Positions 25,348-35,094 are shown, counted from the first letter of the stretch. The stretch is 64,000 bases of DNA from an uncultured Bacteroidales bacterium (GCA_944326235.1 CALVDH010000008.1:24246-88245); one strand, 5' to 3'. Translations and numbers: made by a program. Notes: generated by a model not told the origin, from the letters alone.

Positions 25348-26226
25348 ATGATAAGACCTTCTGAATTTATCCATCCAGAAGACAATGCAGCCCTGCAGCA
25401 GATAGAGAGTATCCCCGGCTTCCCCGCACTCGTAAAAAAAATCATGTCGCTGGGCCTTGAGCAGCTCCAGTACGGAATCAACACGGCATCCGCCATACGA
25501 TTGTCTCCTATCCAGTTGCCTGATCTCTACAGGCACCTGCCTCCGATATGCCGTTTTCTCGGCATCAAGGAACCAGAATTTTACTTGGAAATGAACCCAA
25601 TGCCCAATGCCTATACTTTCGGAGACACCCGCATATTCATCACCGTAACCTCTGGTCTCGTAGAGATGATGGACGATGAAGAACTGGACACTGTCCTGGC
25701 GCACGAATGCGGCCATATCCTCTGCCGCCACGTGCTGTACCACAGCATCGCCCAGTACATCATGAAAGGGGCGGATGCGCTGGGCATACTGGGCAACCTG
25801 ACCATTCCTATCCAGTATGCCATACTCTACTGGTACAGGAAAAGCGAGCTGTCCTGCGACAGATGCGCCAGCATCATCACCTCGCCGGACACTGTCACAC
25901 GCACCATGGCCCGTCTGGCCGGAGGACCGAAAGATCTCACCCAGAACATCAACATGGAAGAATGGGCACGCCAGGCTGACAAATACGAAGAGATAAGAAC
26001 AGACGGCCTGTGGAACAAGATACTGCAAGTCTCCGCGACAATGGGGCTCAGTCATCCGTTCCATGCCGTCAGGGTTCGCGAGATCCTCAAATGGAAAAAC
26101 AGCAGGCAATACAACGCCATCGTCAACAATATAAACCAAATGCACTCTGGGAAAACATGCCCTGCATGCCATAATGAAGTAAGCGATGACTGGAAATACT
26201 GCAAATACTGCGGGAAAAGACTATAG
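25348..26226 (+). CDS. M48-family metallopeptidase with C-terminal zinc ribbon
   Basis: A 292-residue zinc endopeptidase. The M48 core shows His119-Glu120 and His123 in A-H-E-C-G-H, and the third ligand Glu167 in K-S-E-L-S-C-D-R. A hydrophobic stretch (about 144-162) lies between them, but there is no signal peptide. The last 25 residues form a zinc ribbon, C-P-A-C-H ... C-K-Y-C-G. In the operon it lies 10 bases after the C39-RyR gene. M48 enzymes often degrade membrane or misfolded proteins; here a role in cleaving a signalling partner is possible but not shown. Confidence 0.88.
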   Translation: MIRPSEFIHPEDNAALQQIESIPGFPALVKKIMSLGLEQLQYGINTASAIRLSPIQLPDLYRHLPPICRFLGIKEPEFYLEMNPMPNAYTFGDTRIFITVTSGLVEMMDDEELDTVLAHECGHILCRHVLYHSIAQYIMKGADALGILGNLTIPIQYAILYWYRKSELSCDRCASIITSPDTVTRTMARLAGGPKDLTQNINMEEWARQADKYEEIRTDGLWNKILQVSATMGLSHPFHAVRVREILKWKNSRQYNAIVNNINQMHSGKTCPACHNEVSDDWKYCKYCGKRL

Positions 26227-26259
26227 CATTTTTTATAAACCCTTAAACTACCTGAAATT

Positions 26260-26514
26260 ATGTTTTTTGACGAAAACGGCATTCTCGATCTGGACGGGAT
26301 GGTCTGCGAATCCCCGTCTTTCAAGAAGATTTTGGAAGACGGACTTGTAACTGAGGAAGAACTCAAAGAGCAGTCCGACAAGATTATCGGTATTCTCCAC
26401 GACATGGAGAAACAGTACTGCGAGGAGGAGCTCCGCGCTATTAAGAACCTGCTCGTGGAGACAAGCGTACTCTACGCGGCCTATCAGCAATTCTCTATTC
26501 AGTCCAACAGATAA
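26260..26514 (+). CDS. Small helical protein, unrecognised
   Basis: An 84-residue acidic protein, mostly alpha-helical by composition (T-E-E-E-L-K-E-Q-S-D-K-I-I, then M-E-K-Q-Y-C-E-E-E-L). No known domain. It is kept as a real gene because it sits in frame-tight order between the M48 gene (33-base gap) and the zinc-ribbon gene (13-base gap), and its codon use matches theirs. Confidence 0.6.
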   Translation: MFFDENGILDLDGMVCESPSFKKILEDGLVTEEELKEQSDKIIGILHDMEKQYCEEELRAIKNLLVETSVLYAAYQQFSIQSNR

Positions 26515-26527
26515 AACAACAACAGCA

Positions 26528-27046
26528 ATGGGAACATTCAAGACGGCCAAGACTCTGACAGGAGCGGCACCTTACATCTCCGACATCGCATCAAAAATAC
26601 AGGAGACATTCCAAATCGAAGGCTACGAAGTCTTAAAGGAGTCCCTTTTCAGCGGCTCGTATGACATATCCATCACAAAAGGAGGCACATTCAAGGCAAT
26701 TCTGGGAATGAGGACAGCCCTCAAGATATCCCTTGTCCCCCAGGGCAATGACGTGAACTTCGAAGCCGGAGTCGGTATATTCGGCCAGCAGGCCATCCCC
26801 ACCATCATATCCATGCTGTTTTTCTGGCCCGTACTGATAACCCAGATATGGGGTCTGGTACAGCAGTCGCAGCTTGATGACAGGGCTCTTGCCATCGCTG
26901 AGCAGACCTTAGTCACACACACCTGCACCTCTGACACGACCTCTACATCCCAGACAGAGCAAAGCATGAATAAATTCTGTACCGGATGCGGCACTAGAAT
27001 CACAACACCCGCTAAGTTCTGTCCTAATTGCGGAAAAGCACTTTAA
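26528..27046 (+). CDS. Membrane-associated zinc-ribbon protein
   Basis: A 172-residue protein of unknown function. Residues about 30-85 look like a small alpha/beta domain. Residues about 95-115 form a hydrophobic membrane segment (I-P-T-I-I-S-M-L-F-F-W-P-V-L). A polar Thr/Ser-rich linker leads to a C-terminal zinc ribbon, C-T-G-C-G ... C-P-N-C-G. It shares this ribbon type with the M48 protein two genes upstream, which hints that both ribbons bind the same partner. Confidence 0.6.
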   Translation: MGTFKTAKTLTGAAPYISDIASKIQETFQIEGYEVLKESLFSGSYDISITKGGTFKAILGMRTALKISLVPQGNDVNFEAGVGIFGQQAIPTIISMLFFWPVLITQIWGLVQQSQLDDRALAIAEQTLVTHTCTSDTTSTSQTEQSMNKFCTGCGTRITTPAKFCPNCGKAL

Positions 27047-27050
27047 CTCA

Positions 27051-27353
27051 ATGAGCGACAGAAAGAGCAAAAAATATAGACCGGAGCCGGTGGATGTAAG
27101 CAACGTTCATCTGCCGGACTCTCTTGGCATACTGTCTGAACTGATAGCTAAAAACGTACATGAGGTATGGGCGAAATCAAGGATGGAAGAAGGATGGACC
27201 TACGGGCCTGAAAGGGACGATACCGCGAAGACCCACCCTCATCTTGTACCATATGAAGAACTTCCCGAATCCGAAAAGGACTATGACCGCGACACAGCCA
27301 TTGGCACCCTCAAACTCATAGTCAAACTCGGCTACACAATAAAAACTGAATAA
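27051..27353 (+). CDS. Solo RyR-domain protein
   Basis: A 100-residue protein that is almost entirely one RyR (ryanodine-receptor repeat) domain: P-E-P-V-D-V-S-N-V-H-L, N-V-H-E-V-W-A-K-S-R-M-E-E-G-W-T-Y-G-P-E-R-D, then P-E-S-E-K-D-Y-D-R-D-T-A. It is closely similar to the RyR domain at the end of the C39-like protein. Bacterial RyR domains are proposed ligand-binding modules in nucleotide-centred conflict systems; the ligand is unknown. Gaps of 4 bases on both sides place it firmly in the operon. Confidence 0.85.
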   Translation: MSDRKSKKYRPEPVDVSNVHLPDSLGILSELIAKNVHEVWAKSRMEEGWTYGPERDDTAKTHPHLVPYEELPESEKDYDRDTAIGTLKLIVKLGYTIKTE

Positions 27354-27357
27354 TACA

Positions 27358-29481
27358 ATGAAAACATCATACCTTAGAAAATGGATGGATTCCAATCTTT
27401 TAGGAAGCACTAAGCGCCAGATACTCTTTCTTCTGACAGCTAATATAGTCTGCTTCGTAATTGTATTTATACTTTGGGGGCTGTATGATGTTATATTCGC
27501 TGACTGCCTGTCTACATCAACCTCAAATGAATCAAGTAATTTCCTATGGAAAGTTTACAATCACTACATTGACACAGGCAATCAGGCAGAGATAAAGGGG
27601 CATGAACGCATTGTGGCATTCATAACCAGCTTCATCGGCTCAATTCTGTTCGGATGCCTGTTGATTTCCACTTTGTCGAACATCATAGAGCGTCGCGTCG
27701 AGAAATGCCGCAGCGGCATGGTCAGATACAGGATGTCCGACCACTACGTCATCATAGGTGCAGATGCCATGCTGCCAGGACTGATTCATCAACTCTTCTC
27801 CAAGGATTCCCGTAGCCAGATTGTAATCCAGACCACAAAAGATATCGAAGAGGCCCGCAGGAAGCTGTTTTCCCAGATTCCACACGAATATGAAAAGAGG
27901 ATTTATTTCTGCTATGCCCGCAGGGACTCCAAAGAAGAACTTGAATCCATCCATATCGCAGAAGCGCGGGAACTCTACATACTGGGAGACAGCGGAGAGA
28001 TAGATGATGTCGAGTACTATCATGACTCCATGAACGTGGACTGCCTCTACCTGACCGGCATTATCTGCAAAGAGCACCGACGCTCAGAACCGCTTCCTTG
28101 CCACATGCTTATGGAGTACCGCTCCACATTCAATGTGTTCCAATGCTCTGATATACCGGGAGAGATAAAGAAGTACGTCGACCTGCATCCATTCAATTTC
28201 TATGAAACATGGTCCAGGAAGGTACTGGTAATGAACAAAGCCAGCCGGATTCTCTCTAACAGCGGGATGTATTCTGAATCTGAGATCCATTACAGGCCGC
28301 TGGACTACAAACATATCGACTACAATTCAAATAATTACGTCCATCTGGTGATTATAGGCATGTCCAGGATGGGAGAGGCACTGGCCATCGAGACTGCCCA
28401 CATAGCCCATTACCCCAACTTCATACGCGACAAGAAGAAAAAAACACGCATCACGTTCATTGACTCCAACGCGCGGGAAGAGATGGACAAGTTCAAACAG
28501 TCGTTTCCCCATCTTTTTGATGTGTCCTACAGCCGTTTCATAGACGCAGAGACAGGCACTGAGATACTTTCTGCCCCTCTTGACAAGTACGCCGGTCTGG
28601 GCACGGATTTCATAGACACTGAATGGCAGTTCGTACACGGACGAGCCGAATCTGAAGCCGTAAAGAACCTGCTGTGCCGTTGGGCGGAGGATCCGGATGC
28701 CCTCATAACCGTTGCTGTCTGCCTCAATCTCACCCACACCTCCATAGCCACGGCAATGTATCTTCCTGACAGCGTACTCTCGAAGGACATTCCGGTACTG
28801 GTCCAGCAACGCATCACCACAGCCATCATAGACAACATCTCCGGCGAGACAGAGACTCAGGAAAAGTACTACAAATACCGGAACCTGAAGCCGTTCGGCA
28901 TGCTGTGCGAATGCCTGACTCCCGACAACACCCTGCAGGAACAGGCAGAACGCATAAACCACATATACAACCTTACCTACACCCACAACGATAAACGGAC
29001 AGTGCCTGATGCCGACCTTTACACATACATTATGGAAGAACCCGCGGAGAAATACAGGAAGGACTGGGAAGTTTTAAAAGAAAAAAAGCCAGTCGCCAAG
29101 CAATGGTCCAACCTTTACAATGCATGCTCCATTCCCACCAAACTTAGATTCTCAGGAATCTGTCCGAATGAACTGAAGAACCTCACGGTAATTGATAACG
29201 AAAAGGTTAGAATTATCGCGGAAGTAGAGCACAACCGCTGGAATATCGAAGAGCTCATGCTGGGTTACAGACCATTCAACCTCGATGAAAACGCTGAGTT
29301 CCAGAATTTATCAGATACAGAACAGAACGATGTCTTTGAAGATAAAAAGAATATGTACATCCACCGCGACATACGCGAGTACAGCCAGTTGTCCGAACGG
29401 ACTAAGATATACGACATAACTACCAGCAAATACATACCGTATATCGTAAATGGCATAAACAACAAAAATCCACAGATATGA
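27358..29481 (+). CDS. Membrane protein with two TrkA_N-like Rossmann domains and a RyR-like C-terminus
   Basis: A 707-residue protein. Two membrane helices (about residues 20-45 and 84-108) flank a short loop. Two Rossmann-type TrkA_N/RCK-like domains begin at V-I-I-G-A-D-A-M-L-P (131) and V-I-I-G-M-S-R-M-G-E (331). The C-terminal part (about 610-690) has the RyR-like phrase A-E-V-E-H-N-R-W-N, then L-M-L-G-Y-R-P and I-H-R-D-I-R. This architecture resembles ion-channel regulators joined to a ligand-sensing module, though no pore sequence is seen. Last gene of the plus-strand wing. Its counterpart is the membrane protein at 44907-47291. Confidence 0.75.
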   Translation: MKTSYLRKWMDSNLLGSTKRQILFLLTANIVCFVIVFILWGLYDVIFADCLSTSTSNESSNFLWKVYNHYIDTGNQAEIKGHERIVAFITSFIGSILFGCLLISTLSNIIERRVEKCRSGMVRYRMSDHYVIIGADAMLPGLIHQLFSKDSRSQIVIQTTKDIEEARRKLFSQIPHEYEKRIYFCYARRDSKEELESIHIAEARELYILGDSGEIDDVEYYHDSMNVDCLYLTGIICKEHRRSEPLPCHMLMEYRSTFNVFQCSDIPGEIKKYVDLHPFNFYETWSRKVLVMNKASRILSNSGMYSESEIHYRPLDYKHIDYNSNNYVHLVIIGMSRMGEALAIETAHIAHYPNFIRDKKKKTRITFIDSNAREEMDKFKQSFPHLFDVSYSRFIDAETGTEILSAPLDKYAGLGTDFIDTEWQFVHGRAESEAVKNLLCRWAEDPDALITVAVCLNLTHTSIATAMYLPDSVLSKDIPVLVQQRITTAIIDNISGETETQEKYYKYRNLKPFGMLCECLTPDNTLQEQAERINHIYNLTYTHNDKRTVPDADLYTYIMEEPAEKYRKDWEVLKEKKPVAKQWSNLYNACSIPTKLRFSGICPNELKNLTVIDNEKVRIIAEVEHNRWNIEELMLGYRPFNLDENAEFQNLSDTEQNDVFEDKKNMYIHRDIREYSQLSERTKIYDITTSKYIPYIVNGINNKNPQI

Positions 29482-29527
29482 TAAAACCGTTATTGAATTC
29501 CGCTCAGCATACTGGCACTTTATTTCC

Positions 29528-31405
29528 CTAATTGAAATCAGCACTGACACTCTGTCCGCACAGTTTCTCAATCTCTCTTATATATGCTTCTTCAAAAGTA
29601 CTGTCTTTAAGGAGATTATCTATATCTACCTTGGATACATCCGTTTTATTATAGAACGTAATGAAGTTATTGACGCCTTCATCAAAACATGACGACACGA
29701 TATCCGATACTTTGCGAGGAAAGTCCAGCCCCTTTATCTTCATATCATTGTTATCCATATATGCAGAAAACATATCCTGCTCGACAGCATCAAACTCCAT
29801 TCTGCGCCATGCATAAATATATCCGGCCAGATAATATGAACTCTTTTTGAAAATAGGCAAACGTTCAATGTACTTGGAATCTTTCTCCTGAATAAGATCC
29901 CGCACGCGGTCCAATATCTGACAGGCAATTATGAATCTAAAACAACGTCTGTTGAACTCCTTTCTTGAATCATCTTCCAACAGACTGCTGTCAAATACTT
30001 TCTCATACTCGGTCTTCTGAAATACCCGAGACTTGCTTAATCCTGCACGGAGAGACCTGGCCATAAACAGATACACAGCCCTATATGCCAAAGCTACGTT
30101 TACCATGCTTATCACCAGCTGCCCTTTTTTAGCCTCTCTTCCCTCACCTTTCCTATCATACACGATATCAAAACGCTTCAGGACATCCGCAATCTCTATC
30201 TGCACAGGGTCATTGGCCATCAGTGAAAAACTCTTGACAGAATTCTGATTATTGGTAGCCTTGATGATATTCATCTTGAAATCCGTCTGATTCGGGCTTA
30301 TCTCATAAATCCGGACCAGAACATTGGCAGGACGGAAATTATCACTTGTATTCTTACCGTACTTTGCACTGAACAAGGCATTCACAGTCTGACATCCGTT
30401 TATAATCTGCATATTGGAAAGACTGAGACTCATAGTTTTCCGTTTCTCATTAGAGTTTCCCAGAGTCATCTTGTCGCAAATTATACTGATGCCGTTGTTC
30501 ATATACGGGAACCACAGGCTTTGATCGCTGGTAATAGTAGCAATGATATCCTTATTGACATTGCCCCTGTCTCCTAAATACAAACGGATATTCTCAGAAT
30601 AAAGCTGATTGTGGTGATATTTATTCTGAAGACGTATAAACTCATTGACATTGCACATACCGATTATGACCTTCTGCGGAAGCCCCAGACTGGCCCCGGT
30701 ATTGTTTTCCAGCCGATACGCATATTGTCCGTCATTAACAATCTCCATAGTCTCCTCACCAACCTGAATCTTTCCTTCCTGAGCCAGTTGCAGAATCTCA
30801 GCCACTCCATATATCTGAACAGAAAAACCAAGCAGCTGCCTGTCCTGGGCAAACCGGGCCATCGCATTGTCTATCTCATTTTGATTATCCTTATAAACTC
30901 CTGTTGCATTGTTGATATAATGACAATACACAACTACCCTCCTATTCCTTCTTGCCTCCAGAAAGTCTGCACACTTTTGCTTAATCTCGACAACGACCTC
31001 GTTATCGGACGGGGCGTCTAAAAATTCAGGATGAACAAAGTTGTTGTTGACGAAAGTAGTAAAATTAAGCAGATCTACCGGCGAAACGCTTTTGTTGGGT
31101 CCTTCAAAAATCTTGAATTGGAAAATATGAAGCTGCCTGACTTTAGAACTGTCTGTCTCAATCAACGCATACGCGTCAATCAACAGCTCATTGCGCCCTG
31201 CAATGTACTTATCAGTTATCACAAAATCCTCAAAAAAGCCATCCTCAGAATAGTCCATCACCAACGAGGCAGACATTGCCATATACAACATCTCATCACT
31301 GGCCTCAGATACAGACCTCGTTGATTTCCCGGCATTGATTTCAAAATGTCCGTTAGTTCTTCTAAAGAAATCCAATTCTTTTTGCAGTTCCTCGGTTTTG
31401 TACAT
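29528..31405 (-). CDS. AIPR-family protein (abortive infection phage resistance)
   Basis: A 625-residue protein with the AIPR family core: E-I-K-Q-K-C-A-D-F near residue 145, N-N-G-I-S-I-I-C around 300 and the hallmark I-I-N-G-C-Q-T-V-N-A-L (about 335). AIPR proteins are named from lactococcal abortive infection and recur in defence islands; the biochemical activity is not established. It has its own promoter and converges on the TrkA_N-RyR gene with 46 bases between the stops. Its position between the two wings suggests it is part of the island but separately expressed. Confidence 0.85.
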   Translation of the reverse strand: MYKTEELQKELDFFRRTNGHFEINAGKSTRSVSEASDEMLYMAMSASLVMDYSEDGFFEDFVITDKYIAGRNELLIDAYALIETDSSKVRQLHIFQFKIFEGPNKSVSPVDLLNFTTFVNNNFVHPEFLDAPSDNEVVVEIKQKCADFLEARRNRRVVVYCHYINNATGVYKDNQNEIDNAMARFAQDRQLLGFSVQIYGVAEILQLAQEGKIQVGEETMEIVNDGQYAYRLENNTGASLGLPQKVIIGMCNVNEFIRLQNKYHHNQLYSENIRLYLGDRGNVNKDIIATITSDQSLWFPYMNNGISIICDKMTLGNSNEKRKTMSLSLSNMQIINGCQTVNALFSAKYGKNTSDNFRPANVLVRIYEISPNQTDFKMNIIKATNNQNSVKSFSLMANDPVQIEIADVLKRFDIVYDRKGEGREAKKGQLVISMVNVALAYRAVYLFMARSLRAGLSKSRVFQKTEYEKVFDSSLLEDDSRKEFNRRCFRFIIACQILDRVRDLIQEKDSKYIERLPIFKKSSYYLAGYIYAWRRMEFDAVEQDMFSAYMDNNDMKIKGLDFPRKVSDIVSSCFDEGVNNFITFYNKTDVSKVDIDNLLKDSTFEEAYIREIEKLCGQSVSADFN

Positions 31406-31433
31406 AATATCTCAAACTTATCCAATTCGAATA

Positions 31434-31463
31434 CAAATATAGCATAAAACCAATATGTGCAAA
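31434..31463 (-). promoter_or_regulatory. Promoter for the AIPR gene
   Basis: On the minus strand: TTTG (31460-31463), 18 bases, TATATTTG (31434-31441), 28 bases upstream of the AIPR start and just past the stop of the CHAT gene. Confidence 0.7.
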
Positions 31464-31466
31464 ACG

Positions 31467-34430
31467 TTAAATTGCATCCAGTAATATGAAAGGAGTCCAG
31501 TATTCCGGGGCAGAATAGCCGCTGCAGATGAGATCCTGCTGCGCAAGAGCAAGCGCCTCATGGGCGGGACTGCCATCCAGCAGATGACGATAAAAGGATA
31601 TCATCAGCCGTGCCGTGGCAGCATCGTATACCTCATTTAGGCTCATCAGGATGGTGCGGGCCCCGGCATTCTTGAACCCACGTTGAAGACCGAAAACCCC
31701 ATCATCACCGAGTTTTCCGAGCCCCGTCTCACAAGCGGACAGCACCACCAGCGAGCACTGACGAAGATTCATAGCGGATATTTCCTCTGCGGAGACCAGA
31801 CCATCGTCCGAGATATTGGCTCCGGCGAGAGCCAGGACACTGCATGACATCGACCCCATATCCGAAGACTCATCTGTCCCTGTATATATGCCGTGCGTAG
31901 CGATGTGGATCAGATTGACATCTGTGTCAGATATGCCCAAAAAAGCCTCCTTATCCGCCTCCATATCACAATATCTATTGACATCACTTACTCCTGTACT
32001 GTCAAGCATCCTGTCTATAGCATTTATCTCCTCAAGGGTTGCCGAGAGATTGGCGAACCCGCCGGCATCCCCGCTTCCTCTCTGTTCCGCAGCGACCGAA
32101 GCGGCCTCATAGTTCCCGCTGTCATTGTAATTTACATCTCCGATAGGTACCGCTTTATCTAGTTTAATCTCATGGCGGTCATAGCACAGTTCTTTCGTTG
32201 ATGAAAGACGATATACCTCAAACTGATGCGAAAGCGGTCGTCCGTTATAAGGAAGATACTCAATCGCCACTTGATTGAAGACCCCGTCGGGCGAGAAGAA
32301 TATCCTCTCTTTGCCATCCAGATAACTGGACAATGCTCCCCATATCAGATTCACTGGATTTGAAAATATATCGATTCCGCTGTCCGACGTCATCAGATCA
32401 GCTTCGGCAAGAGTACAGACTGGAATCGCGAACGGAGCCTCCATATCCTCTGTGAGTACCAGCGCAACCATCAGATTATCATTGTCAAAAATACCTGTAC
32501 GGACAGCAACGAACTCAATTGCCACATCAGTATCTTTCAGATGCTTCTGCACATCCTTCCAGTCATATGTTATATAATCCGTAAAATCAGCAAATTCAGC
32601 ACATTCCCTATACAGTCTCAATGTCAGTTCCTGATTCTGTCGTGACAAAACCATTATTTTGCTCATGTCCTCTTCAGTCTGAGCAGACAATCTCAACCGC
32701 TCAATCTCTTTTTCATTGGCCATTGACAGCTCATACACCCGCTTCAATTCCTCATCACCTTTTCTTTCCAATAAATTCCGGAATTCAACCGACGATTTCA
32801 AGAGAATACCTTTGGACAACAGCTCCGCATCATAGACCAAGGCTGTCAATACATCCATTATCGCACCGCTATTATCCGGCAAACATACCATCATCTCCCG
32901 TATACTCTGGACATTGTAGAGTTGCTCCTGCCATGTAACCATCCGTTCTCCGGAACTTTGAAGGCGGAACTCCTTGCTCAATGCGTCCCTTAGCACATCC
33001 ATATACTGTCCGTAATAAAACACTGCAGAATCATACGCTTTCTGAAGTTGATAACTGCCAGCGATTGTTGCCAGTGAGCCTGCATATGGAAGATCTCCTA
33101 AAAATGTCCGGATCAATCCTAGATTGGCCTTTTCTTCTTTTATGATATCATCAAGTCTTGCAGATATGACTGCATTTTTTTCGCTTTCCTTAAAATCCAC
33201 CGAGTCAACTTTTCCAGCATAGACATAGCACATCTTCAAAGACGTAGCAGCATCACTGTAGTCTTCAAGCATGCCTCTTTCCTCAAACATTTCCATCGCC
33301 TGCTTATGATGCTGTATCGACAGGTCATATTCCCCGTTGAATTTTTCCGCTTTCGCCAGACGCAATATAGCCTTCGGGTACTCGTCGCTATCCCTTTTCT
33401 CTGACTTGTAATATGCGATTTCCTTCTCGAAGCACTCCTTTGCAGCCACATAATCTTTCATTCCGCTATAGGCTTTACCCATCTCCCTATGACATCTTGC
33501 CACATTGTTCCTCGCCGCCGGAGAATCCACTGTGAAATAGAAATCCAGAACCGCAGAAAACAAATCCACCGCCCGCGCATACTGCCCCCCGATAAAGCAA
33601 TATATTCCGGCCTTGAAAGCGGACTGCGCATATTCCTCCGACAAGCCCGTCATTTCCTTGATAACATTTGCAGCAACCGTCTCATATTCAGCAGCTGCCA
33701 CATAATCATTCAGACCAAAAAGATATTCCGCATACGCCTCATTGACCGCTACTATAACAGCACCGTCCATATTCATCGACAAAGCCTTGAGAAAACATTC
33801 CCGTGCCATGGCATTGTCGCCTGCAGCCGCATAATACCGGGCACGCTCCAACATACATTCAGGTTCATCACACTCCTTAGTCAGTTCATGCCGGTTATGC
33901 TCTTCCATCAGAGCCATTACACGCGTCATGCCGTCCAAATCATTCATATCCGAATACGCCATCCCCAGCAACGTCAGAATATGTTCGTACGACGGACTGA
34001 ACTTCTCCTCAAGTGGCAGCGCCTTTTCCAAATACCGGACTGCATCAGCATAGCAGCCTGAGAAATAACACGTACGCCCTATATTGACCAGGAACATGCA
34101 CATTTCTGGATGAGGACGATCAAGCCCTCCACATAGTTCCAGGACCTTCTCCTGCAGATGCAGGGCCTCAGGATAGTCCTCCGACATAAAATAAGACAGC
34201 GCATAGTTATTCAGAGTGATGATATACTCCTCACTGGCCTCGCCGAAAAGTTCCCTGCACATCTCCAGTGCCTGCCTGGTATATTCCCTACCATCAGGAA
34301 CATTGCCATCCTTAAGGTACTGAAGGCCCTTCTCATGCAGCTCACGCGCCACTTCCGCAGTCTGGGCTCTGAGACCTGATGCCTGCAGCAGGCAGAGAGC
34401 AGCCACAAAAATCACAAACAGTTTCTTCAT
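31467..34430 (-). CDS. Exported TPR-CHAT protease
   Basis: A 987-residue protein. Residues 1-22 are a signal peptide ending L-R-A-Q, so the mature protein should be periplasmic. Residues about 25-480 are TPR repeats. The C-terminal roughly 330 residues are a CHAT caspase-like domain with His846 in H-I-A-T-H-G and Cys900 in V-L-S-A-C-E-T-G-L-G, both catalytic residues intact, followed by the usual G-L-Q-R-G-F-x-x-A-G-A segment. CHAT proteases in other systems are triggered by partner proteins and cleave specific targets. Final gene of the minus-strand operon. An export signal on a CHAT protein changes where its substrate must be. Confidence 0.88.
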   Translation of the reverse strand: MKKLFVIFVAALCLLQASGLRAQTAEVARELHEKGLQYLKDGNVPDGREYTRQALEMCRELFGEASEEYIITLNNYALSYFMSEDYPEALHLQEKVLELCGGLDRPHPEMCMFLVNIGRTCYFSGCYADAVRYLEKALPLEEKFSPSYEHILTLLGMAYSDMNDLDGMTRVMALMEEHNRHELTKECDEPECMLERARYYAAAGDNAMARECFLKALSMNMDGAVIVAVNEAYAEYLFGLNDYVAAAEYETVAANVIKEMTGLSEEYAQSAFKAGIYCFIGGQYARAVDLFSAVLDFYFTVDSPAARNNVARCHREMGKAYSGMKDYVAAKECFEKEIAYYKSEKRDSDEYPKAILRLAKAEKFNGEYDLSIQHHKQAMEMFEERGMLEDYSDAATSLKMCYVYAGKVDSVDFKESEKNAVISARLDDIIKEEKANLGLIRTFLGDLPYAGSLATIAGSYQLQKAYDSAVFYYGQYMDVLRDALSKEFRLQSSGERMVTWQEQLYNVQSIREMMVCLPDNSGAIMDVLTALVYDAELLSKGILLKSSVEFRNLLERKGDEELKRVYELSMANEKEIERLRLSAQTEEDMSKIMVLSRQNQELTLRLYRECAEFADFTDYITYDWKDVQKHLKDTDVAIEFVAVRTGIFDNDNLMVALVLTEDMEAPFAIPVCTLAEADLMTSDSGIDIFSNPVNLIWGALSSYLDGKERIFFSPDGVFNQVAIEYLPYNGRPLSHQFEVYRLSSTKELCYDRHEIKLDKAVPIGDVNYNDSGNYEAASVAAEQRGSGDAGGFANLSATLEEINAIDRMLDSTGVSDVNRYCDMEADKEAFLGISDTDVNLIHIATHGIYTGTDESSDMGSMSCSVLALAGANISDDGLVSAEEISAMNLRQCSLVVLSACETGLGKLGDDGVFGLQRGFKNAGARTILMSLNEVYDAATARLMISFYRHLLDGSPAHEALALAQQDLICSGYSAPEYWTPFILLDAI

Positions 34431-34440
34431 ATACTGAATA

Positions 34441-35094
34441 TCAATTACTTAATATCACAAAACTTATATCCTTTCCACTCCTGTTTAAAATCTCCAATTC
34501 AAGCAAGTTACGCTTGTCATCCGGAAGGTCTATGACCAAGAAGCGTGACAACCTGCCGGCATTGACATCCTCGGTATCATTGTACCACTTACCGTTGGAT
34601 TTGTCATACACGCGCAGTGTCACCATCCCGCCAGGTTCGGTGACCACGGCCAGCTCCTGCCTCCCCTTGGACGGGAACGAATACCGCACACTGGAATCCG
34701 CACGCACTGCTGCATTTTTGACAAACACACCGCCGCTGCCTGACACACCCCTCATCTCCTGATTCTCGGCATACCTCCTTGAAAAGCGGTACACATCCCG
34801 TCCGGCCACAAGACTGTCTACGAACACCTCATCGAAAACGAAGTGCCCGTCAATAGACAGTTGCTCTGATCCGATATCGCGCAATTTACTGAAGTTCCTG
34901 ACATTACACTCTGCGAGAGCCTTTCCCGCCGCCTTGAGAGCCGTATTGCTGCCGGCCTCCACCGCAGACCTCATTCTGAGGCATATTTCATAGACTTCCT
35001 GCACCTCCCCGGAAAGTTCCTGAGCGGACACGTTCCAGTACAGCATTGTCATAAGCGCCGGCATCAAAATGATTTTAAAAAAAATGTATTTCAT
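34441..35094 (-). CDS. Small exported protein, unrecognised
   Basis: A 217-residue protein with a signal peptide (residues 1-24, N-V-S-A-Q). A helical region (about 28-70) is followed by a beta-rich C-terminal half (A-V-V-T-E-P-G-G-M-V-T-L-R-V-Y-D) that resembles the accessory domains found beside CHAT proteins in Bacteroidetes, by pattern only. It is separated by 10 bases from the CHAT gene and 17 from the TIR-FGE gene, so it may be a periplasmic adaptor or substrate for CHAT (inference). Confidence 0.55.
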   Translation of the reverse strand: MKYIFFKIILMPALMTMLYWNVSAQELSGEVQEVYEICLRMRSAVEAGSNTALKAAGKALAECNVRNFSKLRDIGSEQLSIDGHFVFDEVFVDSLVAGRDVYRFSRRYAENQEMRGVSGSGGVFVKNAAVRADSSVRYSFPSKGRQELAVVTEPGGMVTLRVYDKSNGKWYNDTEDVNAGRLSRFLVIDLPDDKRNLLELEILNRSGKDISFVILSN

